DNA of 64,000 nucleotides from an uncultured Collinsella sp. Its GTDB lineage: Bacteria > Actinomycetota > Coriobacteriia > Coriobacteriales > Coriobacteriaceae. Shown here one piece after another: positions 46,655 through 55,224 of the stretch. The stretch is from NCBI GenBank assembly GCA_900541065.1, contig UQIE01000007.1:1-64000 (forward strand), in the 5' to 3' direction. Position 1 is the first letter of the stretch. Every line of letters begins with the position of its first letter. Position numbers and translations under genes: made by a program. The notes under the pieces were generated by a model that was given only the letters and a program-made list of their open reading frames with translations, was not told where the DNA came from and searched no databases.

Positions 46655-48316
46655 ATGATTGCAAAGACCATTCGCACCTGTTTTCCGATCGCTGCGGCTG
46701 CCGTTTCCGACAAGGCCGAGGAGATCAACAAGCTCAACGTCTTCCCCGTACCCGATGGCGATACCGGCACCAACATGTCGCTCACGCTCGCCTCGGTGAC
46801 CAAGGAGCTTTCTGCTCTTCCTGCCGACGCCGACATGGAAGCCATCGCCGGCGCCATCACCCACGGCTCCCTGATGGGTGCCCGCGGCAACTCCGGCGTC
46901 ATCACCTCGCAGATTCTGCGCGGTGTGGCCGAGGGCCTCGTCTCTGCCGATGAGCCTATTACGGCTGCCAACATCGCCTTCGCCTTCCGTCGCGCCGTCA
47001 AGGTTGCCTTCCAGGCTGTCCGCAAGCCCATCGAGGGCACGATCCTCACGGTCCTGCGCGATGTCTCGACCAAGGCAGACGAGTGCGAGAAGAAGAAGTT
47101 CTCGGCCGAGGATGCGCTCGACGCCATCGTCGTCGAGGCATATCAGTCCGTCGCTCGCACGCCCGACCTGCTGCCCGTTCTGAAGGAGAACGGCGTGGTT
47201 GACTCCGGCGCCTTCGGCTTTGCTATTTTCCTTGAGAACTTTGTTGCCGCCGCGCTTGGCCGCAGCACCGTTGTCGAGGATTTCTCCGCCACGTTTGATT
47301 CTGCTGGCTCTGCCCGCGACGCGGCCCTTGGTCGCGTTGAGATCGAGGCCAACGACGATTGGGAGGGCTCGGAGTTCCGCTACTGCAACGAGTTCCTGTT
47401 TAAGGCCGACGCCCCGTTTGACGAGGACGAGTGCCTTAAGTTCCTGGGTTCCATGGGCGACTGTGAGCTACTCGTGGGCGCCTATCCCGACTACAAGATC
47501 CATGTGCACTCCAACACCCCCAACCTGGTGCTCGAGCACATGCTGCAGCTTGGTCAGATCTACGAGGTCTTTATCCACAACATGGAGATGGAGGCCCACG
47601 ACCGTACCGCCAAGATTCACGAGGACCAGGAAAAGGCCGCCGAGCCCGCCAAGGCGCTGGGCTTTGTCGCCGTTGCCGCCGGTTCCGGCGAGGCCGACAT
47701 CCTCAAGTCCCTTGGCGTCGACGTGATCGTCTCGGGTGGCCAGACCATGAACCCCTCGACTGCAGATCTGCTGGGCGCGGTGGACCAGGTCAACGCGACC
47801 TCGGTCATCATTCTGCCCAACAACGGCAACATCCGCATGGCTGCCGAGGCTGCCGCTTCTGCCTGCACGGACAAGAAGGTTGCCGTCGTTCCCACCAAGA
47901 CCGTCCCACAGGCGTTCTCCGCGCTGTTCGCGGTCCTGCCCGATTCCGAGCTCGAGGACGCCGTCGCCGCCATGGTCGACGCCATCAGCGAGGTCCGCGA
48001 TGGCGAGGTCACCCGCGCCGTGCGCGACTCCAGCGCCTCCGACGGCTCTCCGATTCACTCCGGTGACGTCATGGGCATCATTGCCGGCTCCATCGATGTG
48101 GTCGGCTCCGACGTGAAGCAGGTCACGCTCGATTGTATCAACCGCATGCAGGAGGAAGAGGAAGGCGACGCGCTGACGATTCTGGCCGGCGAGGAGCTGT
48201 CCGATGAGGCCTTCCAGGAGATCGTCGACGCTATCGAGGAGGCTCAGCCCGATCTGGAGATTGACGCCCATCGTGGCGAGCAGCCGCTCTATCCCGTGAT
48301 CTTCTCGATCGAGTAG
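46655..48316 (+). CDS. fakA: FakA-like fatty-acid kinase / DAK2-domain protein
   Basis: 553 residues. The N-terminal DhaL (DAK2) nucleotide-binding domain has the metal-binding LNVFPVPDGDTGTNMSLTL near residue 28 and SLMGARGNSGVITSQIL near residue 70. A middle domain and a C-terminal DegV-like accessory region (IVSGGQTMNPSTADLL near residue 360) follow. FakA phosphorylates exogenous fatty acids bound to FakB (DegV family), feeding PlsX/PlsY lipid synthesis; plsX lies 5 kb downstream. No FakB is in the window. Confidence 0.88.
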   Translation: MIAKTIRTCFPIAAAAVSDKAEEINKLNVFPVPDGDTGTNMSLTLASVTKELSALPADADMEAIAGAITHGSLMGARGNSGVITSQILRGVAEGLVSADEPITAANIAFAFRRAVKVAFQAVRKPIEGTILTVLRDVSTKADECEKKKFSAEDALDAIVVEAYQSVARTPDLLPVLKENGVVDSGAFGFAIFLENFVAAALGRSTVVEDFSATFDSAGSARDAALGRVEIEANDDWEGSEFRYCNEFLFKADAPFDEDECLKFLGSMGDCELLVGAYPDYKIHVHSNTPNLVLEHMLQLGQIYEVFIHNMEMEAHDRTAKIHEDQEKAAEPAKALGFVAVAAGSGEADILKSLGVDVIVSGGQTMNPSTADLLGAVDQVNATSVIILPNNGNIRMAAEAAASACTDKKVAVVPTKTVPQAFSALFAVLPDSELEDAVAAMVDAISEVRDGEVTRAVRDSSASDGSPIHSGDVMGIIAGSIDVVGSDVKQVTLDCINRMQEEEEGDALTILAGEELSDEAFQEIVDAIEEAQPDLEIDAHRGEQPLYPVIFSIE

Positions 48317-48326
48317 GCAACTGGCC

Positions 48327-50504
48327 ATGTCCGAGCTGTGCTCCGTGCCGCGCGTCTCGGAGCGCTTTGCCCAGAGCAATGCGCTCGACGAGGATATCGC
48401 GCGACTCAAATATGTTTCGGGTAAACGTGAGGAGGCCCTTCGCCGTCTGGGAATTCGGACGGTGGGGGACCTCCTTCTCCATATCCCTCATCGATACCTC
48501 GACTTTACCCGTTCTTGGTCCATCGAGATGGCGCCCATCGGTACCGTGTGCACCATCATCGCCACGGTTGACCGTATCGTCCAAAAGCAGCCGCGCCCGC
48601 GCATGCAGGTGACTGAGGTCTCACTTGTTGACGAGACGGGTGTGCTACAGGTCGCCTTTTTCCGCCAGCCCTGGATTGCCCAGCAGCTTAAGCAGGGCGA
48701 CCGCTTGGCCGTGATGGGCAAGGTCGAGTTTGCCTACGGTTTTAAGCAGATGGCCACGCCCCACTTTGAAAAGCTCGAGGACGGGCGCGCCGCAGGCACC
48801 ATTCTGCCGGTCCATTACGTGAGCGATGGCGTGAGCCAGGCGTGGATGCGCCGCATCGTAAGCGGCGCGCTCGAGGTCGTCGGCAATCCGTTCGATCCGA
48901 TTCCCGCGCCGCTGCGCGCAAAGCGGAAGCTCATGAGCAATGCCCGCGCGTTGCGTTCGATCCACTTTCCCTCGAGCATGGCTGAGCGCGACATCGCACG
49001 CCGGCGTCTTGCCTACGAGGAGTGCCTCTACCTGCAGTTGGCGCTGCGCCTGCGCAACGACGGCGGCCTGGTCGATGTGGTGCCCTATGCCCACACCGCG
49101 GGCGAGCACCTGGTTGCGCTCAAGCAGGCCCTGCTGTTTTCGCTGAGCGACGAGCAGGAGGCCGCCTTCCAAGATATCCTGCGCGATATGTGCGATGGCG
49201 GGCGCGTGATGAACCGTCTGCTGCTGGGCGATGTCGGTACCGGTAAGACCGCCGTTGCCGCCTGCGCGCTGGCTGTGGCTGCCGATAGCGGCACGCAGGC
49301 CTGCGTTATGGCGCCCACGGGCGTGCTGGCGCGCCAATATGCCGATAAGACCGGCTCTCTGCTCTCGCAGGCCGGCATGTCCTGGGCGCTTCTGACGGGT
49401 GCCACGCCGGCTGCAGAGCGCGAGCGCATCCATGCACAGCTGGAATCGGGCGAGCTTAACGTGCTTTTTGGCACCCACGCGGTGCTTTCGGATAACGTTG
49501 CGTTCAAGCATCTATCGCTTGTTGTCATCGACGAACAGCACCGCTTTGGCGTAGGCCAACGCAACGCACTACGCGCGAAGGGCCCCGGTGCCGATCTGCT
49601 CGTTATGACGGCAACGCCCATCCCGCGTACGCTGGCGCTTTCGGTCTACGGCGATCTGGATACGAGCATCATCCGCCATCGGCCCGTCCCTGGCGCTGGC
49701 GTGTCGACACGCGTGCTCACCGATTCGAGCCGCGACCTCGCCTATGGCGCCATCCGCGAAGCGCATGAAAAAGGTCAGCAGGCCTACGTGATTTGCCCGC
49801 TCGTGGAGCCGAGTGACTCGGCCGATGAGTTGGAGGACGTGCCCGGTATCGCCCGCGACGAGGAGGGCCGCGTGACGGTCCCCGTGCCGCTGCATGATAC
49901 GGCGACCGAGCTCGACCGCCTGCGTCTGGCGCTGCCGGGTCTCACTATCGAGCGCCTCCACGGCCGCATGCCAGCGGGGGAGAAGGACCAGGTTGTCGAT
50001 GCCTTCAAGCGTGGCGAGATTGACGTGCTCGTCTCGACTACGGTGGTCGAGGTGGGCGTTGACGTGCCCAACGCCACCGTCATGGTCATCGAGAACGGCG
50101 AGCGCTTTGGTTTGGCTGCCCTGCACCAGCTGCGCGGCCGCGTGGGCCGTGGCGGCGTGTCGGGCACGTGCCTGGTCATGACGCACTCCAAGGGCAACGG
50201 CGGCGCATCGGCGGCGCAAGATCGTCTGCAATCGCTCGAAAAAACCTCGGATGGCTTTACGCTCGCCCAGATGGACCTGCGCCTGCGCCATGAGGGCGAA
50301 ATCCTGGGTTATCGCCAGCATGGTGGTGTGACCCTGCGCTTTGTCGACCTGGATGCCGACGAGGAACTGATCGAGTGGGCCCATTTGGACGCGGTCGAGC
50401 TCTTGCGGTATGCTTGCACCCTTGACTCCGTGGCGACGCGCCCCCTGCGCGATGCGGTCGCCATGCGATATCGACACATTTTTAAGGAGGTCAGCGGAGG
50501 ATGA
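48327..50504 (+). CDS. recG: ATP-dependent DNA helicase RecG
   Basis: 725 residues. The N-terminal wedge/OB domain (about 60-150) is followed by helicase motifs: Walker A LLGDVGTGKTAVAA near residue 300, DEQH (VVIDEQHRFGVGQRNAL) near residue 400, MTATPIPRT and the C-terminal QLRGRVGRGG near residue 600. It remodels stalled forks and Holliday junctions. It starts 10 bp after fakA and overlaps rsmD by 4 bp. Confidence 0.96.
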   Translation: MSELCSVPRVSERFAQSNALDEDIARLKYVSGKREEALRRLGIRTVGDLLLHIPHRYLDFTRSWSIEMAPIGTVCTIIATVDRIVQKQPRPRMQVTEVSLVDETGVLQVAFFRQPWIAQQLKQGDRLAVMGKVEFAYGFKQMATPHFEKLEDGRAAGTILPVHYVSDGVSQAWMRRIVSGALEVVGNPFDPIPAPLRAKRKLMSNARALRSIHFPSSMAERDIARRRLAYEECLYLQLALRLRNDGGLVDVVPYAHTAGEHLVALKQALLFSLSDEQEAAFQDILRDMCDGGRVMNRLLLGDVGTGKTAVAACALAVAADSGTQACVMAPTGVLARQYADKTGSLLSQAGMSWALLTGATPAAERERIHAQLESGELNVLFGTHAVLSDNVAFKHLSLVVIDEQHRFGVGQRNALRAKGPGADLLVMTATPIPRTLALSVYGDLDTSIIRHRPVPGAGVSTRVLTDSSRDLAYGAIREAHEKGQQAYVICPLVEPSDSADELEDVPGIARDEEGRVTVPVPLHDTATELDRLRLALPGLTIERLHGRMPAGEKDQVVDAFKRGEIDVLVSTTVVEVGVDVPNATVMVIENGERFGLAALHQLRGRVGRGGVSGTCLVMTHSKGNGGASAAQDRLQSLEKTSDGFTLAQMDLRLRHEGEILGYRQHGGVTLRFVDLDADEELIEWAHLDAVELLRYACTLDSVATRPLRDAVAMRYRHIFKEVSGG

Positions 50505-51157
50505 GAATCATCGGCGGCGAATGGCGCGGTCGTAAGATCGAGGAGCCCCGTGGTCGCGATGTCACCCGCCCCACGACTGATCGCGTACGCGAGGCGTGCG
50601 CATCTATGGTCATGTCGGCATTCGACTTCGATCTGGACGAGGTCCGTGTGCTGGACGCCTATGGCGGCTCCGGTGCCTTAGGGTTAGAGATGCTCTCTCG
50701 TGGGGCTCGCTCGCTCACGACGTTCGAGATCGATCGCAACGCCGCGCGGCTCATTACCAAGAATATCGAGTCGCTCTGCCGTGACCGTGCGCGTTGGCGC
50801 GTGGTCACGGGCGACATGCTGGCGAGTGCCTCGCGCGGTCGTGTACCGGGAGGTCCCTTTGATTTGGTCCTGCTCGACCCGCCCTATGCTTTTGGTGCCG
50901 AGCCGGTCGAGGAGCTGCTGCAGGACCTGGCCCAGCAGGGTTTGCTTGCACCTGGCGCTTTTGCCCTGTTTGAGCATGCCGCCGCCGATGCGGGCGCGCA
51001 TCCGGCAGACTTTGAGACTGTACGTGAGAAGCGCTACGGCATTACCTCGGTCGACCTGCTCCGTTGGGTCGGCGATGACGATGGTGAGGGCGATAGCGCC
51101 GGCACCGATGCTGACAACAATGATGCCACGACGTTTCAGGAGGACGCCCATGAATGA
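50501..51157 (+). CDS. rsmD: 16S rRNA (guanine-966-N2)-methyltransferase RsmD
   Basis: 218 residues. MRIIGGEWRGRKI is the family start; the SAM-binding VLDAYGGSGALGLEML lies near residue 52 and the catalytic DLVLLDPPYAFG near residue 125. An acidic, Asp-rich C-terminal tail of about 25 residues (DDDGEGDSAGTDADNND) extends beyond the usual end. It overlaps recG by 4 bp and coaD by 8 bp. Confidence 0.93.
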   Translation: MRIIGGEWRGRKIEEPRGRDVTRPTTDRVREACASMVMSAFDFDLDEVRVLDAYGGSGALGLEMLSRGARSLTTFEIDRNAARLITKNIESLCRDRARWRVVTGDMLASASRGRVPGGPFDLVLLDPPYAFGAEPVEELLQDLAQQGLLAPGAFALFEHAAADAGAHPADFETVREKRYGITSVDLLRWVGDDDGEGDSAGTDADNNDATTFQEDAHE

Positions 51158-51647
51158 CACCATCAACCGCGTGATCGTCCCGGGCACTTTTGATCCCATC
51201 ACGTTTGGCCATATCGATGTGATCCGCCGCGCCCGCCGCATCTTTCCTAGCGTGATCGTCGCTGTTGCCGAGTCGCAGGGTAAAAACGGCGTGGGCACCA
51301 CGTTTATGCTCGATGAGCGCGTGGCGCTGGCCCGCGAGGCGCTCGGTGATATCGACGGCGTCGAGGTCCTGCCCTTTACCGGCCTCTTGGTCGACTTCGC
51401 TCGCGAGCAGGGGGCGGGGGCCGTGGTCAAGGGCCTGCGCGCCATGACCGACTTTGAATATGAGCTGCAGCAGGCCGACCTTAACTATCGCCTGGATAGC
51501 GAGCTGGAGTCCATCTTTGTCATGAGTGCGCCGCAGTACGGCTATATCTCGAGCTCGGTTGTTCGCCAGATCGCCTCGCTCGGCAGCGATGTATCGACGT
51601 TTGTCCCGTCCAACGTGGTCGAAGCGCTCAAACATCGCTTTTCGTGA
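51150..51647 (+). CDS. coaD: Phosphopantetheine adenylyltransferase
   Basis: 165 residues from the ATG at 51150, after CAGGAGGACG. Nucleotidyltransferase motifs are VPGTFDPITFGHIDVI (T/HxGH) and YGYISSSVVRQIASLG near residue 125. It catalyses the penultimate step of CoA synthesis. It overlaps rsmD by 8 bp; the rsmD-coaD pairing is common in many bacteria. Confidence 0.95.
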   Translation: MNDTINRVIVPGTFDPITFGHIDVIRRARRIFPSVIVAVAESQGKNGVGTTFMLDERVALAREALGDIDGVEVLPFTGLLVDFAREQGAGAVVKGLRAMTDFEYELQQADLNYRLDSELESIFVMSAPQYGYISSSVVRQIASLGSDVSTFVPSNVVEALKHRFS

Positions 51648-51715
51648 CGTTTCTTATTGCCTGGTGGCATGTGGTAAACTAGCACGATGATATGTTACCT
51701 ATGAAAGGAGACCGG

Positions 51716-52213
51716 ATGCCGGGCGAGAATTTTCCTGGCGATAGGATCGTCAGCTTGGTCGATGAGCTCGAAGGGCTGATCGAGGAAGCCAAGCCGCCTT
51801 TCGGCAAGAACGCTCAGTTCAAGGTCATCGACGCCGACGTGTTCTTCAACATCCTCGACGAGATCCGCATGAGCTATCCCGAGGAGTGGCAGAAGTCCCG
51901 CCGTATCCTTAAGGAGCGCGAGGAGCTTATGGCTTCCGCCGCCGCTCAGGCCGATTCCATCATCGCCGACGCTCAGCAGCAGGCCCTCACCATTGCCGGT
52001 GAGCAGGAGATCGTCCGCCTTGCGCAGCAGCAGGCCGACGACATCCGCGATCGTGCCCAGCAGTACGAGCGCGAGACGCGTTATGCTGCCGAGGACTACG
52101 CAGAGCAGGTCTTTACACACCTGGAGGAGAACCTCAAGAGCCTGACCGGCACCGTTACCCGTTGCCGTCAGCAGCTCAACGAGGGTGCCGCCCAACAGAA
52201 TGGTCAGTGGTAA
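51716..52213 (+). CDS. Coiled-coil protein, DivIVA/ATP-synthase-b-like helix
   Basis: 165 residues from the ATG after GAAAGGAG. Almost entirely helical: a short N-terminal head (RIVSLVDELEGLIEEAKPP) precedes a long heptad-rich stretch (about 55-150) rich in Ala, Gln and Glu. Comparable small coiled-coil genes occur between coaD and DUF177 in many Gram-positive genomes and are often labelled ATPase or ATP-synthase-b-like without functional proof. The stop overlaps the ATG of the DUF177 gene (TAATG). Confidence 0.75.
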   Translation: MPGENFPGDRIVSLVDELEGLIEEAKPPFGKNAQFKVIDADVFFNILDEIRMSYPEEWQKSRRILKEREELMASAAAQADSIIADAQQQALTIAGEQEIVRLAQQQADDIRDRAQQYERETRYAAEDYAEQVFTHLEENLKSLTGTVTRCRQQLNEGAAQQNGQW

Positions 52214-52767
52214 TGGCTGAGTTCCCGAGCGTTACCGTCGATCTTTCCGAGCAGCTCGAGTTTCCTGGAGATTCGTATCCGCTGACCGGTAAGGTCGATG
52301 TCGCCACCTACACGGTGGGCGAGAAGGAGTACCAGCTTCAGGACGGCATCGACTACGACGTTGTCTTTACCAATGCCGGTACCGGTGTCTTGCTCACGGG
52401 CATGGTCCGCGCGCACGCCACCGGTGAGTGCGACCGTTGCCTGGAGCCCGCCTCGTTTGATATCGCCGGAGAGATCGAGGAGTTCTACCTCTTTGAGGAG
52501 CCCGAGGATCCCGAGGCCTACGAGGACGGCTACGAGCTTCTGGGTGAGGACCGCATCGTCGATCTGGGTGAGCCCATCAATGACGCGGTCGTTATGGACA
52601 CGCCGTTTGTGGTGCTCTGCAAGCCCGATTGCCGTGGTCTGTGCCCCACATGCGGTTGCAATCTCAACGTCGAGCAATGCGATTGCGCCGCCCAGGCAGA
52701 GGCAGAATGGGCCGCTGCCACGGAAAATCCATTTGCAGCATTGAAGAATCTCAAGCTTGATGAGTAA
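52213..52767 (+). CDS. DUF177 (YceD) family protein
   Basis: 184 residues. The DUF177 signature is GECDRCLEPASFDIAGEI near residue 75 and LCKPDCRGLCPTCGCNLN near residue 137, a Cys-rich segment likely to bind zinc. The family is nearly always next to rpmF, as here (64-bp gap). In E. coli and plants it is linked to 23S rRNA accumulation, so a ribosome-assembly role is likely. Confidence 0.92.
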   Translation: MAEFPSVTVDLSEQLEFPGDSYPLTGKVDVATYTVGEKEYQLQDGIDYDVVFTNAGTGVLLTGMVRAHATGECDRCLEPASFDIAGEIEEFYLFEEPEDPEAYEDGYELLGEDRIVDLGEPINDAVVMDTPFVVLCKPDCRGLCPTCGCNLNVEQCDCAAQAEAEWAAATENPFAALKNLKLDE

Positions 52768-52831
52768 AACTGTGGTAGTATCGCTACTTGCGCGTAATCG
52801 CCACACTGGATAGTTCATAAGGAAGGTCACT

Positions 52832-53011
52832 ATGCCCGTACCTAAACAAAAGCAGGGTCGTATCCGCACTCACACCCGTCGTTCCGCCAACATGAAGATC
52901 TCGGCTGCGGCTCAGTCCACGTGCCCCCGTTGCGGCGCTGTCAAGCTCCCGCACCACGTGTGCCCCAGCTGCGGTTTCTACAAGGACCGCGAGGTTATCG
53001 TTACCGAGTAA
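52832..53011 (+). CDS. rpmF: 50S ribosomal protein L32
   Basis: 59 residues, starting MPVPKQKQGRIRTHTRRS after AAGGAAGG. The zinc-binding form has C-P-R-C and C-P-S-C pairs (residues about 31-34 and 46-49). The context DUF177-rpmF-plsX is the conserved bacterial arrangement. A terminator hairpin follows at 53052-53082. Confidence 0.97.
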   Translation: MPVPKQKQGRIRTHTRRSANMKISAAAQSTCPRCGAVKLPHHVCPSCGFYKDREVIVTE

Positions 53012-53051
53012 CGGTATACTCTGGATGCGATGCCGTTCCAAATGGAACCAC

Positions 53052-53082
53052 AATGGCCGGCTCAATGAGTCGGCCATTTTTG
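53052..53082 (+). terminator. Terminator between rpmF and plsX
   Basis: ATGGCCG/CGGCCAT stem with a T5 run, ending just before the plsX ribosome-binding site. It could attenuate plsX relative to rpmF. Confidence 0.7.
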
Positions 53083-53098
53083 TATAAGGAGCTTGTAT

Positions 53099-54118
53099 AT
53101 GAGTAACGTTCGCGTTTGTGTAGACGTTGTGGGCGGAGACGAGAAACCTCAGGTTGTTCTTGATGGTATCGAGGCTGCGCTTGCCGCCGATTCCGATATC
53201 GAGGTCTTGGCAGCTGGCCCCGCCGAAATCGTCAATCCCTTTGCAGCTTCCCATGCACGTGTTGAGGCCCTTGAGGCACCTGACGTTATCGCCATGGATG
53301 ACGATCCCATTCGCGCCGTGATGACCAAGCGTAAGTCGTCGATCGTGCTTTCTTGCCGCGCCATTAAGAAGGGCAACGCGGATGCGTTCTTCTCCGCCGG
53401 CTCGACCGGTGCCATGACCGCCGCTGCCACCGCCTACGTGACGCCGTTTAGGTATCAGGCCGAAGGCAAGAAGCAGCCGGTGCGTCCGTGCCTCACCAAT
53501 GCGTTGCCCAATCGCGCCGGCGGTCTGACGGTGCTGTGCGACATGGGTGCCAACCCCGATGTGGAGGTCGATGACATGGTGCGTTTTGCTCAGATGGGTA
53601 GCGCCTATGCCCGCGTCGTCCTGGGCATCGAGCATCCCCGCGTGGGCCTGCTTGCCAACGGCACCGAGGACGAGAAGGGCTCCAACTTTACCAAGGCCTG
53701 CTTCCCGTCCATGAAAGCCGCCGTTCCCGGCTTTGTTGGTAACTGCGAGGGCACCGATCTTACGTCGGGCAATTTTGACGTCGTGGTCGCCGACGGCATG
53801 TCGGGCAACATCGCGCTCAAGGCCACCGAGGGCGCTGCCAAGTTTTTGCTGCAGGAACTCAAGGGTGCCTTTATGGCCTCGCTCGGCACCAAGATCGCCG
53901 CGCTGCTCATTAAAAAGCAGATGCGCGAGATTAAAGCCAAGCTTTCGGGCGACGCCAAGGGCGGCGCGATTCTTTTGGGCCTGCGCGGCGTGGTCCTGAT
54001 CGGCCATGGTGCCACCTCGGTCGAGGCTGTTAAAAACGGTACGCTTGCGGCGGCCGAAGCCGTGCGCGCCGGGCTGGTCGAGAATGTCGCCAACTCTATG
54101 GACGGTATCGTTTTATAA
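53099..54118 (+). CDS. plsX: Phosphate acyltransferase PlsX
   Basis: 339 residues from the ATG after AAGGAGC (a TTG at 53093 is also in frame). PlsX features are VDVVGGDEKPQVVLDGI, FFSAGSTGAMTAAATAY near residue 95, GLLANGTEDEKGS near residue 180 and VADGMSGNIALKATEG near residue 235. It converts acyl-ACP to acyl-phosphate for phospholipid synthesis, and is followed by acpP. Confidence 0.95.
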   Translation: MSNVRVCVDVVGGDEKPQVVLDGIEAALAADSDIEVLAAGPAEIVNPFAASHARVEALEAPDVIAMDDDPIRAVMTKRKSSIVLSCRAIKKGNADAFFSAGSTGAMTAAATAYVTPFRYQAEGKKQPVRPCLTNALPNRAGGLTVLCDMGANPDVEVDDMVRFAQMGSAYARVVLGIEHPRVGLLANGTEDEKGSNFTKACFPSMKAAVPGFVGNCEGTDLTSGNFDVVVADGMSGNIALKATEGAAKFLLQELKGAFMASLGTKIAALLIKKQMREIKAKLSGDAKGGAILLGLRGVVLIGHGATSVEAVKNGTLAAAEAVRAGLVENVANSMDGIVL

Positions 54119-54242
54119 GAGCGAGTTAGAGTGCTGTTATGTGCTTCGCGGCGCACGTCGTGGGGTAGAATCAGAACCGTGTCTTGGTACCGCCCGGGCG
54201 GTACCATTCTTTTGGTATTCATGCACTATGAGAGGAAGCGCT

Positions 54243-54485
54243 ATGGACCGCTCCGAAATCTTCGACAAGATCGCCGAGGTCGCTGCTGACGTTCTGGGCG
54301 TCGATGTTGCCGAAATTAGCGATGAGACCACCTTTGACGACCTCGATGCCAACTCGCTCGAGCGCCTGCAGCTGGTTACGGCTATCGAGGACGAGTTCAA
54401 CCTCGAGATCGATGACGAGACCCTTCTCTCGCTCAACTCTGTCGCCGACGCCGTCGACGCTATCGAAGCTGCCAAGGAGGCCTAA
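54243..54485 (+). CDS. acpP: Acyl carrier protein
   Basis: 80 residues, acidic four-helix ACP. The phosphopantetheine Ser is in LDANSLERLQLV (about S39), where the usual DSL motif reads NSL. The start follows GAGGAAGCG. The gap from plsX (124 bp) contains a short hairpin-like GGTACC...GGTACC region. It sits between plsX and rnc, as in many bacteria. Confidence 0.95.
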   Translation: MDRSEIFDKIAEVAADVLGVDVAEISDETTFDDLDANSLERLQLVTAIEDEFNLEIDDETLLSLNSVADAVDAIEAAKEA

Positions 54486-54488
54486 GTC

Positions 54489-55214
54489 TTGGCTTTATCC
54501 GACCGACTTACGCGCGCCCAGGAAATCTTGGGCCACGAGTTCAACAATAAGGTGCTGCTGCGCGCGGCGCTTACGCATCCCTCGGCAGTCGAGGGCCAGC
54601 CGGTTTCTGCCAGCTATGAGCGCCTTGAGTTCTTGGGCGATTCCATTTTGGGCGCTGTGGTCGCACGCTCCCTGTTTGAGTCCTATCCGGAGTTTGACGA
54701 GGGCAAGCTCACACGCCTGAAGGTGTCGCTTGTCTCGGGCGCTACGCTGTCCGAGGTTTCTCACGAGCTGGGCATCGACGACATCATCATCTTTGGTGCC
54801 TCCGAGACCGGTACCGGTGCGCGCGGCCTGCATTCGGCCCTCGAGAACGTCTACGAGTCGCTCGTGGGCGCACTGTACCTGGATGCCGGCTGGGATGCCG
54901 CAGCGGAGTTTATCCATCGTACGCTTAAGCCGCATTTGGCTTCCGAGCGTGCCGAGCATCCTGCAAACCCCAAGTCGTTTTTGCAGGAGTGCGTGCAAGC
55001 CGACGGTCACGAACCCCCGGCGTATAAGCTCGTTGGCTCCGAGGGCCCGGCGCATGCGCCCACCTTTACCGCCGTGGTTTTGATCGATGGTATTCGCCAG
55101 GGTCGCGGCTCCGGCTCCTCAAAGAAGGAAGCCGAGGGAGCCGCCGCGCTCGAAGCGCTCGACCGCATGGGTTACACCACCAACGGCGTGATTCTGAACA
55201 AGAAGCACGTGTAA
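54489..55214 (+). CDS. rnc: Ribonuclease III
   Basis: 241 residues from a TTG with GGAGG inside the acpP 3' end. The catalytic signature is YERLEFLGDSILG near residue 36, and the downstream acidic ENVYESLVGALYLD near residue 118. The C-terminal dsRNA-binding domain (about 160-230) has GQGRGSGSSKKEAEGAAALEAL-type residues. It processes rRNA and double-stranded RNAs. It lies 3 bp after acpP and 10 bp before smc. Confidence 0.95.
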   Translation: MALSDRLTRAQEILGHEFNNKVLLRAALTHPSAVEGQPVSASYERLEFLGDSILGAVVARSLFESYPEFDEGKLTRLKVSLVSGATLSEVSHELGIDDIIIFGASETGTGARGLHSALENVYESLVGALYLDAGWDAAAEFIHRTLKPHLASERAEHPANPKSFLQECVQADGHEPPAYKLVGSEGPAHAPTFTAVVLIDGIRQGRGSGSSKKEAEGAAALEALDRMGYTTNGVILNKKHV

Positions 55215-55224
55215 GCGAGGAACC

